NCBI GenBank assembly: GCA_003134815.1
Contig: PLCO01000011.1
Span: 124,001 to 188,000 of the forward strand
Source of the DNA: Acidobacteriaceae bacterium
GTDB lineage: Bacteria; Acidobacteriota; Terriglobia; Terriglobales; Acidobacteriaceae
Direction: 5' to 3'
DNA: 64,000 nucleotides
Position numbers and translations under genes: made by a program. Position 1 is the first letter of the stretch. Each line of letters opens with the position of its first letter. Below the pieces are notes generated by a model. That model did no database searches, had not been told where the DNA came from, and worked only from the letters and a program-made list of their open reading frames with translations. Of this stretch, positions 1 to 8,782 are shown piece by piece.

Positions 1-2
1 TT

Positions 3-2876
3 TCTTTGGCGATGGTTTCTTTGCCGACCGTGGCCAGGGCTTTGGGAGAACCGAAGTATGTGAGCAATGTTTCTTCGCAAGGAGCCTTTGTGCTGGCGGC
101 GAATGGACAGACGGCGACGCTGGTGGTGAGCGAGCAGGATTGGCCCGGCGTGGTGAGGGCCGTTGGCGACTTGAGCCTAGACGTGGGGCGGGTGACGGGA
201 CATGATGCGGCGGTGATCAAGTTTGGGGCTGCGGCCGGGAGTGGGGCAACAGCTAACAAATTTCCGGCCGGAGTTGACGTGGTGATCATCGGGACGATTG
301 GGCGGAGTCCTCTGATTGATTCGTTGGTGCGGCGGCACAAGCTGGATGTGAGCGGGATCGCGGGCCGGTGGGAATCCGAAGTGACGACGGTGGTGGAGCA
401 CCCGATGCCGGGGGTGCGGCGGGCACTGGTGATTGCGGGCGCGGACAAGCGCGGGACGATTTACGGGGTTTACGATTTGTCGGAGCAGATTGGAGTTTCA
501 CCATGGTATTGGTGGGCCGATGTACGCGTGGCGCATGCGGACGGATTGTATGTGCAGCCGGGGCGGTATGTGCAGGCGACACCGGCGGTGAAGTATCGCG
601 GAATATTTTTCAACGATGAGGCGCCGGCGCTTTCAGGATGGACGAAAGAGAAGTTCGGCGGGATGAATCATGAGTTCTACACAAAGGTTTTCGAGTTGCT
701 GCTGCGGTTGAAGGCGAATTTTCTTTGGCCGGCGATGTGGAACAACGCGTTTGCGGTGGATGATCCGGAAAACGCCAGGCTGGCCGATGAGTACGGGATT
801 GTGATGGGGACCTCGCACGAAGAGCCGATGATGCGCGCGGAGAAGGAGTGGACGGCGGGGAAGCACGGGGCGTGGGACTACCTGACGAATCAGAAGGAAA
901 TAAACGAATTTTGGCGCGCTGGGATGGAGCGGGACACCCATTACGAAGAGGTGGTGACGCTGGGGATGCGCGGCGAGGGCGATACGCCGATGAGTGCCAG
1001 CGCGAATACGGAGCTGCTGGAGCGGATTGTCGCGGACCAGAGAGAGATTTTGAAGCAGACGGTGAATCCGGATTTGGAGAAGGTTCCGCAGGTGTGGGCG
1101 CTTTACAAGGAGGTGCAGGGCTACTACGAAAAAGGCATGCGCGTGCCGGACGATGTGACGCTGCTGTGGAGCGACGACAACTGGGGCGATTTGCGGCGGC
1201 TGCCGACGGCGGATGAACGGAAGCGATCGGGCGGAGCGGGGATCTACTACCACTTCGATTATGTGGGCGGGCCGAGATCGTACAAGTGGCTGAACACGAG
1301 TTATCTCCCGAAGATTCAGGAGCAGATGAACCTGGCGCTGAAGTACGGAGCGGACCGGCTGTGGGTGGTGAATGTGGGCGATGGAAAGCCGATGGAGTTT
1401 CCGATGGAGTTCTTTCTGGATTATGCGCGGACGCCGGAGCGCTGGGACAAGGACCATCTGGACGAGTTTACAAAGCTGTGGGCGACGCGGGATTTCGGGC
1501 CGGAGCATGCGGATGAGATTGCGACGGCGATGGAGGATTACACGCGGTACAACGGACGGCGGAAGCCGGAGTTGATTGATCCTGCGACTTTCAGCTTGGC
1601 GAATTACGGCGAGGCCGATCGAGTGAAGGCGGAGTGGCGCGGGCTGGCCGATCGGGTGGATAAGCTGGCGGGCGAGCTGCCGGAGGATGAGCGGGCGAGC
1701 TACTTTGAGCTGATTCAATATCCGGTGGACGCATGCGCGAATTTGACGGAGATGTATATTACGGCGGGGCGGAATGCGGCGGATGCGAAGTTGGGGAATC
1801 CTAAGGCGAATGCGGAAGCCGACGCGGTGCGGGCGATGTTTGCGTGGGACGCGGAATTGAGCGATGAGTATGACCACAAGCTGCTGGATGGCAAATGGGA
1901 CCACATGATGGATCAGACGCATATCGGGTATACATTCTGGAACGAGCCGAAGGCCAATGCAATGCCCGCAGTGAGCTGGATCCAGGTTCCGGAGGCGGGA
2001 TCGCTCGGGATAAGTTTCGACGGTGGCAGCATGACGCGAACCCCTGGCAGGCTCGTATTTACGCTGGAGCCAATTGACTCGGTTGCCGACGATGCGCAAA
2101 TTCTGAATCTGTTCGATCTCGGCAAAGCGCCGGTGAAGTTCACTGTCGAAACCAGCGCGCCGTGGATTGTGGCGTCGGCGAAGTCGGGGACGGTGAGGTT
2201 GGGTGAGGAGCAGAAGTTGGCGTTGCGCGTCGACTGGAGCAAAGTGCCCGCGGATGCCGACAGCGCGGAGGGAACGGTAAGGGTGCGCAGCCCCGGCGAA
2301 GCACAGCAGAGGATCTACTCGCTGCGAGCGCTGCGGCTGCCGATTACGCGCGCTGACGCGCAGGGGTTTGTTGAGAGCGATGGATATGTGGCGATGGAAG
2401 CGGCGGATACTTTTGCGCGCACTGCCGACGGCGAGACGCACTGGGAAGAGCTGCCGGGCTACGGCGCGACGAAGTCGGCGATGACGGTGTTTCCGGTGAC
2501 GGCGGAAAGCAACGCGGAGTCGAAGGCGGGGCTTGAATATCGCATGTACCTGTATGACACTGGCTATTTTCAATTCCAGGCTACGCTGGCGCCGACACTG
2601 AACTTTGTGCCGGGACGCGGGTTGCGATTTGCAGTCTCAGTGGATGATGGTCCAAGGACGGTGGTGGATGAGCTGGAGCACAACTCCCAGACGGATTGGG
2701 AGCAGGCGGTGAGCAACGGAGTGCGGCTCGTGACGGTGCCGTTGATGATCGCGAAGCCGGGATATCATCAGCTCGAAATATGGGCGGTCGATCCGGGAGT
2801 GGTGCTGGAGCGCATTGTGGTGAGCCACGGTCCGCTGCTGCCGAGTTATGTGGGACCGCCGGAGAGCGTGCGCTGA
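3..2876 (+). CDS. GH115 xylan alpha-1,2-glucuronidase, 5' end cut by window
   Basis: Predicted secreted glycoside hydrolase of family GH115, which removes (4-O-methyl)glucuronic acid side chains from glucuronoxylan. About 957 residues are visible, close to family length. Family-typical stretches are GVYDLSEQIGVSPWYWWAD near residues 153-172, then LKANFLWPAMWNNAF and GTSHEEPMMRAEKEW in the barrel domain, and a C-terminal beta domain after about residue 790. The frame is open to the left edge; the first residues, ending ARALG, look like the end of a signal peptide, so the true start lies upstream of the window. A GH3 enzyme at 12.8 kb and a carboxylesterase at 7-8.5 kb fit a hemicellulose-degrading lifestyle but are not in the same operon. 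Family assignment is firm; substrate is inferred from the family. Confidence 0.9.
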   Translation, partial: SLAMVSLPTVARALGEPKYVSNVSSQGAFVLAANGQTATLVVSEQDWPGVVRAVGDLSLDVGRVTGHDAAVIKFGAAAGSGATANKFPAGVDVVIIGTIGRSPLIDSLVRRHKLDVSGIAGRWESEVTTVVEHPMPGVRRALVIAGADKRGTIYGVYDLSEQIGVSPWYWWADVRVAHADGLYVQPGRYVQATPAVKYRGIFFNDEAPALSGWTKEKFGGMNHEFYTKVFELLLRLKANFLWPAMWNNAFAVDDPENARLADEYGIVMGTSHEEPMMRAEKEWTAGKHGAWDYLTNQKEINEFWRAGMERDTHYEEVVTLGMRGEGDTPMSASANTELLERIVADQREILKQTVNPDLEKVPQVWALYKEVQGYYEKGMRVPDDVTLLWSDDNWGDLRRLPTADERKRSGGAGIYYHFDYVGGPRSYKWLNTSYLPKIQEQMNLALKYGADRLWVVNVGDGKPMEFPMEFFLDYARTPERWDKDHLDEFTKLWATRDFGPEHADEIATAMEDYTRYNGRRKPELIDPATFSLANYGEADRVKAEWRGLADRVDKLAGELPEDERASYFELIQYPVDACANLTEMYITAGRNAADAKLGNPKANAEADAVRAMFAWDAELSDEYDHKLLDGKWDHMMDQTHIGYTFWNEPKANAMPAVSWIQVPEAGSLGISFDGGSMTRTPGRLVFTLEPIDSVADDAQILNLFDLGKAPVKFTVETSAPWIVASAKSGTVRLGEEQKLALRVDWSKVPADADSAEGTVRVRSPGEAQQRIYSLRALRLPITRADAQGFVESDGYVAMEAADTFARTADGETHWEELPGYGATKSAMTVFPVTAESNAESKAGLEYRMYLYDTGYFQFQATLAPTLNFVPGRGLRFAVSVDDGPRTVVDELEHNSQTDWEQAVSNGVRLVTVPLMIAKPGYHQLEIWAVDPGVVLERIVVSHGPLLPSYVGPPESVR

Positions 2877-2926
2877 CCGTAGTGATAAGCCTGCTGAATC
2901 AGGATGATGGGCGCGGTATAGAGAAA

Positions 2927-2976
2927 GTGCGCCCCCACCCCGGCGACAACAACAGAATCGACGCGAGGGTGGGGCA
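2927..2976. repeat. Intergenic hairpin repeat, possible terminator of GH115
   Basis: GTGC and CCCCCACCC are followed about 30 nt later by GGGTGGGGCAC, giving a long GC-rich stem 50 bp after the GH115 stop codon. A smaller GGGA/TCCC hairpin with six T residues follows at about 2984-3000 and may act as the terminator. The GGTGGGGCAC arm resembles the GATGGGGCAAC and CTGGGGCACCC arms of hairpins at 15.0, 24.2 and 28.4 kb, so it is probably a member of a dispersed hairpin class. Confidence 0.5.
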
Positions 2977-3054
2977 CTCGGCCGAGGGATGTCCCCTTTT
3001 TTGGAACCCGCCGTCGCGCGTATGATCGGTCAAGGTTTATTCTGGGAGGCTTAT

Positions 3055-3384
3055 ATGGCAAAGGGTCGGCGTCTTCCCCCGGGCCCGCGCCGCGGCAAGA
3101 ACGAGCGGCCCGCCGGGCGTGCCCGAGAGAGGCTATGTCTCGAAGGGCAAAGAATCGCGTTGGAGTCATATGAAGTGCTACGCCGTCGAGCCGCTAGGCT
3201 GGAGGGCCAAGATTCTGTAGAGTTCAAATTCGGTGCCATCCAGACGTCGGCCATCATTGGAAAGAGAACTTCAAAGAAACGAAAGACCCCGACGGCCGAG
3301 TTTGAACCGGAAGGCCAGCCCAGATTTGAAGGGGGTAGACCCATCGTCCAGGGCGGATTGCCGGAATTGGGGAAGCGCCGCTAA
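3055..3384 (+). CDS. Small basic hypothetical protein
   Basis: A 109-residue reading frame rich in Arg and Lys (starts MAKGRRLPPGPRRGKNERP), with no family I recognise. Support for a real gene is a clear Shine-Dalgarno GGGAGG five bases before the ATG; a longer in-frame start at 2989 lacks one. The composition suggests a nucleic-acid-binding or ribosome-associated protein, but no motif proves this. It could also be a chance frame between GH115 and the zinc-ribbon gene on the other strand. Confidence 0.35.
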   Translation: MAKGRRLPPGPRRGKNERPAGRARERLCLEGQRIALESYEVLRRRAARLEGQDSVEFKFGAIQTSAIIGKRTSKKRKTPTAEFEPEGQPRFEGGRPIVQGGLPELGKRR

Positions 3385-3435
3385 AACCTTCGCAGAATCG
3401 AGGACTAAGGTTTCCCAGGGTTATTGCTCGGTGGT

Positions 3436-3741
3436 TCACTCTCTACTTGTGTGCGCCATGGCGGGAAAGAGTTCAGCGAAGCGAATTCGTTCTCGCCGCA
3501 ATTGGACTGCCCTCGTGTCCCTCTTGGGTCCTGAATCGGCTCGGACATGGGTATCCTCATTTGTCAACCATTTCAACAGTTCTCTCATGCAACCCATGCA
3601 CAGCGTGTTGCCATTTAAGGTGAGGACACGGAGACTGTTGATCTCCCCTTTTAGTTGGATAGAGGTTGCTGCATTTTCCCCCGTCTTGTGACCTTTGTAA
3701 ATCAGCTCGTTACGTCCGCACTTACCGCAACTATTAACCAT
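3436..3741 (-). CDS. Small zinc-ribbon protein, unknown function
   Basis: A 101-residue protein with a four-Cys zinc site: CGKC at residues 5-8 and CMGC near 48-51, separated by a probable beta-rich stretch. The start is supported by GGGGGA about eight bases upstream of the ATG. Its base composition is less GC-rich than the neighbours, which could mean recent acquisition. It is isolated: the small basic gene upstream is on the other strand and the efflux operon lies on its far side. Zinc ribbons of this size act in nucleic-acid or protein binding; no specific role can be given. Confidence 0.55.
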   Translation of the reverse strand: MVNSCGKCGRNELIYKGHKTGENAATSIQLKGEINSLRVLTLNGNTLCMGCMRELLKWLTNEDTHVRADSGPKRDTRAVQLRRERIRFAELFPAMAHTSRE

Positions 3742-3842
3742 TTTATAATCCCCCTAATCTAGAAATAAGTGCAACCCACACTCCTCAGAGTATAAATACG
3801 GAGCAACTCCAATCAACTGAATGAGAACTGTCCGTCCGCACC

Positions 3843-5099
3843 TTATTTCACGCGGACGTTGGGCTCGACGGAGAGGCCGGGGCGGAGTTGGTGATTCGGG
3901 TCCTCATTGGCCAGGTTGGTGAAGTCAATACGCACCGGAAGGCGCTGGACAACTTTGACGTAGTTGCCAGTGGCATTCTCAGGCGGGAAGAGCGAGAGAA
4001 TCGAGCCGGTGGCTCCGCCGATTTGCGTGACGCGGCCGCTGTAGTCTTTGCCGGTTGAGTCGACGTGGATATTGACGGACTGGCCGGCCTGCATGTGCTT
4101 GAGCTGCGTCTCCTTGAAGTTGGCCGTGATCCAGAGGTCCTGAAGCGAGACCAGGGTGAGCAGATTCTGGCCGACGGCCAAGTTCTGATCGACCTCAACG
4201 CTCTTGTGGGTGATGATGCCGTCAGCGGGAGCGACAATTTTTGTGTAGCTAAGGTTGAGTTTGGCCTGATCGAGCTGCGCCTGAGCCTGCTGGACCTGGG
4301 CATCGGCCTGCTTGGCCTTGGCGTTTTGCGCAGCCACTTGCTCGGGAGCTGTCTCGGCGGACTTGAGGCTGGCCTGGGCCTGCAGTTCACGCTCGTGGGC
4401 AACGCGAACGCCATCGGCCGCGGCCTGCTCATTGGCGCGCGCGTCGGCAACCTGCGCTTTCGCGGAGTCGGCTGCGGCAACGGCCGAGTCAAACTGCTGC
4501 TTGCTGATGACATCCCTGGCGACGAGCGGCCTGTAGCGCTCAAGATCGGCCTGCGCCTTGGTGTTGTTGGCCTCAGCCTGCACAACCAAGGCATGCGCCG
4601 CTTCGAGTTGCTTTTCCGCTTGCGCTACACCTGCCTGCGTGCCGCTGACATCGTGGCCCGCCGAACTCAGAGTGCTTCCCGTATTCGCCGTGATGATGGG
4701 CACATTGACGCGCGCCGCGAGAGCATTGGCCTGGGCACTGGCGAGAGCGGCCTGAGCGTTTTCGACGGCGACCTGATAGTCGCTGGGGTCAAGCTCGACG
4801 ATGGGATCGCCCGCCTTGACGAGCTGGTTCTCTTCCACATCCACCTTCAAGACCTGGCCGGCGACACGCGCGCTGACCTGAATGAGGTGGCCGTTGACCT
4901 GCGCGTCGTCAGTATCCTCGCTGAAGGTGGAGTGCCACCAGAAGCCGAGGGCGATGAGCGCCACCAGCAGGATGGCGACAATGATCAAGCCCGTGCGGCG
5001 GGACCGAGGCGGCGCAATCTCTGTCTCTGCCGATTCTTTGGGTTCCGGTGTTGGTGTTGAAGTTGGAGTAGGGGTTGGAATGGGATCGGGCACGTTCAC
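3843..5099 (-). CDS. emrA: HlyD/EmrA-type periplasmic adaptor of an efflux system
   Basis: Membrane fusion protein that links an inner-membrane exporter to an outer-membrane TolC channel. 418 residues: a Pro/Thr-rich cytoplasmic tail (about 1-30), one membrane helix (about 36-54, GLIIVAILLVALIALGFWW), a lipoyl-like half-motif near 67-115, a long Ala/Gln coiled coil (about 145-285), and the second lipoyl/beta-barrel region containing IVAPADGIITHKSVEVDQ. The GTG start overlaps the tolC stop by four bases (GTGA), so the two are translationally coupled. The usual EmrB partner is absent here; a DHA2-family exporter 36 kb away (41034-42614) is a possible partner. Confidence 0.88.
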   Translation of the reverse strand: MNVPDPIPTPTPTSTPTPEPKESAETEIAPPRSRRTGLIIVAILLVALIALGFWWHSTFSEDTDDAQVNGHLIQVSARVAGQVLKVDVEENQLVKAGDPIVELDPSDYQVAVENAQAALASAQANALAARVNVPIITANTGSTLSSAGHDVSGTQAGVAQAEKQLEAAHALVVQAEANNTKAQADLERYRPLVARDVISKQQFDSAVAAADSAKAQVADARANEQAAADGVRVAHERELQAQASLKSAETAPEQVAAQNAKAKQADAQVQQAQAQLDQAKLNLSYTKIVAPADGIITHKSVEVDQNLAVGQNLLTLVSLQDLWITANFKETQLKHMQAGQSVNIHVDSTGKDYSGRVTQIGGATGSILSLFPPENATGNYVKVVQRLPVRIDFTNLANEDPNHQLRPGLSVEPNVRVK

Positions 5100-6547
5100 T
5101 TCCCTCCTAAGTATTTCTTGTAGTCCTGCCCGTCTCCGAGCGCGCGAGCCAGACTGAGTTTGGCTACGTTGTCGCGGTAGAGACTGGTTACGTACTGGCT
5201 GTCGGCCTGGGCGACGGACTGCTGCGCCTGGCTGACGGCGAGATTGTCGCTGACGCCGTTGGCGTAGCGATCCTGCGCCTCTTTGAGAGCTTCGCCGGCG
5301 AGATCCACGCTGGAGCGCGCGACTTCGACCTGCTGTTGCGCCGCTGCGATGTCGAGCAGCGCGTCGTGCACGTCGGCTTCAACCTGGGCGTTTTTGTCGC
5401 TCAACTTCGCCTGCGCGGTATCGAGGTTTGCCTGGGCCTGCTGGGCCAGGCCGCGCAGCTCAAATTCTTTAAATACGGGCACACTGGCCGAGGCGGTGGC
5501 ATCGACAGTGCCGTGCGAGTGGGCCAGAGTGGTGCCAATGTCGCCGTAGTCGGCGTCGGTTTCGACGGTGGGAAAGCGGGCGGCAGTTGCTGCTTTGCGC
5601 TGATCTTTAGCGGCTGCGGCTTCTTCGACCAGGGCAGCCAGATCTTTGCGATTGGCTTTGGCCTGCTGGATGAGCGCGTTGGCGTCAAGCTGGTCGAAGG
5701 GCGCGTAGGGCGCGGCGTCAGTGAGGTTGAAACTTTGCGCGAGCGGCAGGCCGATGGCGCGAGCGAGAGCGAGCTTGTCCTTATCGAGGGAATTTTGGGC
5801 GACGATCAACTGCTGCTCAAGAGATTGGTAATCGACGCGGGCGCGCAACTCGTCGAGCAGCGGCGCCGTGCCGGCCTGATGATTGTCGACGGCTTGATCG
5901 AGTGAGACTTTTGACGTTGCGACCTGCGCCTGAACACTGGAGACATTGGTTTGGTCGGCGAGGACGAGAAGGTAGGCGTTGCCGACGGTGAGGATTACCA
6001 TGTCGCGCGCGTCCTGTGCCGACAACTGCGCAGCGGCAAAGTTGTGGCGAGCAGCGAGGTAGTTGCGCAGCGATTGCAGGTCGATGAGCGACCAGGTAAG
6101 CGAGGCGCGGACATCTGTGTACCCGAAAGGGCCAATGACCTTGGGGAAACCGGGGATGCGAAGACCCTCGGCGGCGAGATCGGTTTGCTGGGCAGCTTCC
6201 TTGGCGGTGGCGTCGATGGAAGGAAGAAGCGATTGCAACTGGCTGAGGCGCGCGGCGCGTGCGCCCGAGGTATTGGTGCTGCTGAGAATGATTCCCAGAT
6301 TGGATTGCAAGCCGCGCTGGATGGCGTCGTCGAGCGAGAGATCGATGGGCTGGGGCGATGCCTGGCCCTTGGTCACGCCGCCCTGAAAATCGGCGGTCGA
6401 TGGCGGGGAGGGCATGGGAGGCGGCGGGATGGCGGACGACTGCGCAGCCGCAGCGCGGACAAAGATACAGCCGGTCAATACCAGGGTCGCGGCGACGAGG
6501 GCCGCGGCGCAAAAACGGATTGGGCTGTGAATGGATTGCTTTGTCAA
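5096..6547 (-). CDS. TolC-family outer-membrane efflux protein
   Basis: Outer-membrane channel of a tripartite efflux pump. 483 residues with a signal peptide ending in a lipobox-like LVLTGC (about residues 21-26), then two OEP repeats (about 70-260 and 270-475) built of long Ala/Gln-rich helices; LDDAIQRGLQSNLGI and DARDMVILTVGNAYL are typical. The start is TTG with AAGG eight bases upstream. It is the first gene of a two-gene operon with emrA. The DNA immediately upstream carries three imperfect 21-22 bp tandem repeats, a likely operator array. Confidence 0.88.
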   Translation of the reverse strand: MTKQSIHSPIRFCAAALVAATLVLTGCIFVRAAAAQSSAIPPPPMPSPPSTADFQGGVTKGQASPQPIDLSLDDAIQRGLQSNLGIILSSTNTSGARAARLSQLQSLLPSIDATAKEAAQQTDLAAEGLRIPGFPKVIGPFGYTDVRASLTWSLIDLQSLRNYLAARHNFAAAQLSAQDARDMVILTVGNAYLLVLADQTNVSSVQAQVATSKVSLDQAVDNHQAGTAPLLDELRARVDYQSLEQQLIVAQNSLDKDKLALARAIGLPLAQSFNLTDAAPYAPFDQLDANALIQQAKANRKDLAALVEEAAAAKDQRKAATAARFPTVETDADYGDIGTTLAHSHGTVDATASASVPVFKEFELRGLAQQAQANLDTAQAKLSDKNAQVEADVHDALLDIAAAQQQVEVARSSVDLAGEALKEAQDRYANGVSDNLAVSQAQQSVAQADSQYVTSLYRDNVAKLSLARALGDGQDYKKYLGGK

Positions 6548-6549
6548 AA

Positions 6550-6615
6550 TGACCTTAACTCGAAAACGGGTTGAAACCTTGCTTACGAGCGGGGTGAAAC
6601 CTGTTTATGAACGGG
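6550..6615. promoter_or_regulatory. Three tandem 21-22 bp repeats upstream of tolC
   Basis: Three head-to-tail imperfect copies lie at 6550-6570, 6572-6593 and 6595-6615. Copies two and three share TGAAACCT, a TTA in the middle and a GA(A/G)CGGG end; copy one is TGACCTTAACTCGAAAACGGG. The period is two helical turns, so all copies face the same side of the DNA, as expected for cooperative repressor binding. They directly precede the tolC start codon on the minus strand. No regulator gene is adjacent. Confidence 0.5.
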
Positions 6616-6773
6616 CTGATGAAGGAGATCAAGAACGGCGAACAAAAATTGCCCCATAAGAAATTGATGCGGAGAATGCGCGACGCGGTTCTTAAATCTA
6701 GTGTATCGAACGGTGGGTTCAATAAGCGGGGCTGAAAGCCGGCCTTTCGAGCCTGATTGCGCGCCGCCAGACT

Positions 6774-8525
6774 TCAATACGTTCCCGGCTGGCGGTAGGG
6801 CGAAGCGGCGGCGTAGCGGCGCTCATCGCCGCGTGGGTCAGATTCGATGTGAGATTCCGCACGCGGCGCGCTGTCCCAGATCATCGTGTTGCGCTGGGCG
6901 AGATCGTAAGGCGGCCAGACAGGCAGATCGGGATGATTGAGACGATTGGGATGATTGGGATTGCCGCTGGCGGCATAGCGGATGAGCATTCCGGACATGG
7001 CGTCGGCGAGCAGTTGTGCGGCGGCCAGTTCTTCAGGTGAGGAACCGATCTGGCCGGGCGCGGCGGAGAGATTGTCGAACATGAAGGGAATGTCGATGGT
7101 GTGGACGGCGCGAGCGCCAGGAGCGTCGCGATGCCAGTTCATTTGATAAACCCAGGTGTGCGGCTGGCTGGCGGGATTGGCGGCGCGACGCTCGGCCTCA
7201 AGCACCTGGCCGGGCCACGCGCGGAAAGCCGTAGCGGCGGCGATGACAATGTCGATGGGCGATTTTTCGGGGTAGATGGTGCGGTATTTCGCGATGACTT
7301 CTTCTGCGGAGTAAGGGCCGAGATAGATGGCGCCTGCGTTGCGAAGCGCGGCGGGAGCGTCGTCCCAGGTGAGCGGACCATGGACGGCGGGGGGGACGGG
7401 AACGGCCGTTTCGTCGTGCACGTTGCCGAGAATCATTGGGACAGAGGCGGAGAGCGGGGGCGCGTCGGGAGTGAAAGGGTCGCGGGAGAGCACGACGCCG
7501 TCGACGACGGGAAGCCAGTCAGAACTGGTGGCGGCGGCAGCGGCCTGAATCTGGGGCCAGGGGATTGTTTTGAGATCGGCGAGATTCGCCGAGGTGACGC
7601 CGAGTTTGCCGAGTACGATTTCGGTGCGTTTGGAGGCGATTTCAATTGAAGCGCCTTTGACTTGCTGGCCGCTCATAGTCATGACGCGATGGAAGAGGCC
7701 GTGCGCCGAGGGCATGGCCATGAGCGTGGCGCATTTGGCACCGCCGCCGGATTGGCCGAAGATCAGGATGCGCCCCGGGTCGCCGCCGAACTCGGCGATG
7801 TTTTCGCGCACCCATTTAAGCGCGAGCACCAGGTCGAGCATTCCGACATTGCCGGAGTCGGGATAGTTTTTGGGATCGACTGCGGCGAGATAGAGAAAAC
7901 CGAAGGCATTGAGGCGGTGATTGACGGTGACCACAACGACGTCGCCGCGATGACAGAGGCGCTTGCCGTCATAGAGCGCGCTGTTGACTGAGCCGTTGTT
8001 GTAGGCGCCGCCGTGGAAGTAGACGAGCACGGGGCGCTTGCGATGGTCGCGGAGAGCGGGGGTGAAGACGTTGAGATGGAGGCAATCTTCGCTTTGGAGG
8101 CCGCTTTCAGGGGCGATTCGCGGTGGGGCGCCCGGGATTGCGAAGGGCCCCGAGCCCAGGCTTGGCGCGGAGTCGATGGCCTGCAGGCCACGCAATGCCG
8201 TGAGTTGCGGAGCGCGCGTCCGGAAAGAATCGCACCACTTCGATCCGGTCCATGGAGTGGGAGGCAGAGGCGCCTGGAAACGGACGGGAGCAGTGTCGGC
8301 GCCGTAGGGAACTCCGCGGAAGACGATGATGCCGTCCTCGAAAGTGCCGTCGATAGAGCCGTAGCGCGTTTTGGCGGTCGGAACCAAGTTCGCCGCGACT
8401 TCCTGCGGGGTGAGCTGGTCGGCCAGCGCAAACAGGCGGCGACCCGTTGCGGCAGTGGCGACTGCGGCGGCGGCTGAACGTAGAACGGTGCGGCGATTGA
8501 TGGTCGGCGGATTGATGGGCTTCAT
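6774..8525 (-). CDS. Tat-exported type-B carboxylesterase/lipase
   Basis: Alpha/beta-hydrolase of the para-nitrobenzyl esterase/cholinesterase type. 583 residues from the start chosen here. An N-terminal twin-arginine signal (NRRTVLRSAAAAVATAATG) predicts Tat export. Family landmarks are FRGVPYGADTAPVRFQAP, EDCLHLNVFTP, YFHGGAYNNGS (oxyanion hole) and FGQSGGGAK, the GxSxG nucleophile elbow. The ATG at 8525 is preferred over one at 8546 because GGAGG lies nine bases before it and the Tat signal begins there. It is divergent from ppk1. Substrate is unknown; deacylation of plant-polymer side groups would suit the neighbourhood but is inference. Confidence 0.88.
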   Translation of the reverse strand: MKPINPPTINRRTVLRSAAAAVATAATGRRLFALADQLTPQEVAANLVPTAKTRYGSIDGTFEDGIIVFRGVPYGADTAPVRFQAPLPPTPWTGSKWCDSFRTRAPQLTALRGLQAIDSAPSLGSGPFAIPGAPPRIAPESGLQSEDCLHLNVFTPALRDHRKRPVLVYFHGGAYNNGSVNSALYDGKRLCHRGDVVVVTVNHRLNAFGFLYLAAVDPKNYPDSGNVGMLDLVLALKWVRENIAEFGGDPGRILIFGQSGGGAKCATLMAMPSAHGLFHRVMTMSGQQVKGASIEIASKRTEIVLGKLGVTSANLADLKTIPWPQIQAAAAATSSDWLPVVDGVVLSRDPFTPDAPPLSASVPMILGNVHDETAVPVPPAVHGPLTWDDAPAALRNAGAIYLGPYSAEEVIAKYRTIYPEKSPIDIVIAAATAFRAWPGQVLEAERRAANPASQPHTWVYQMNWHRDAPGARAVHTIDIPFMFDNLSAAPGQIGSSPEELAAAQLLADAMSGMLIRYAASGNPNHPNRLNHPDLPVWPPYDLAQRNTMIWDSAPRAESHIESDPRGDERRYAAASPYRQPGTY

Positions 8526-8782
8526 GGGATGGCCTCCACGGGGCAAGTTGGGACGGCTTGCGTGGTCGGACCATTTTAACTGTGGGCCGAGCGCAATGGC
8601 AGCGGCGAAGCGTTCTGGCGGAGGTTGGCCGGGTTGCGGGCCTGTTTTTCTTCTGGGCTTAACGTCGCGTAGGGGCCGCGTCCTGTATCAGTTCCGTATG
8701 TGTGTTTCGACCGGGGGACGGCTCCCCGTGCCGAAAACCGGCGGAAAGCGGTAGACTGCGAAGACGGCGAATTGGACTGGAA

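Noticed and set aside
633..2573. 646-residue open frame antisense to the GH115 gene
   Set aside because: It is the mirror of a GC-rich coding strand, is Arg/His-rich without any family motif, and lies wholly inside a well-supported glycosidase gene.
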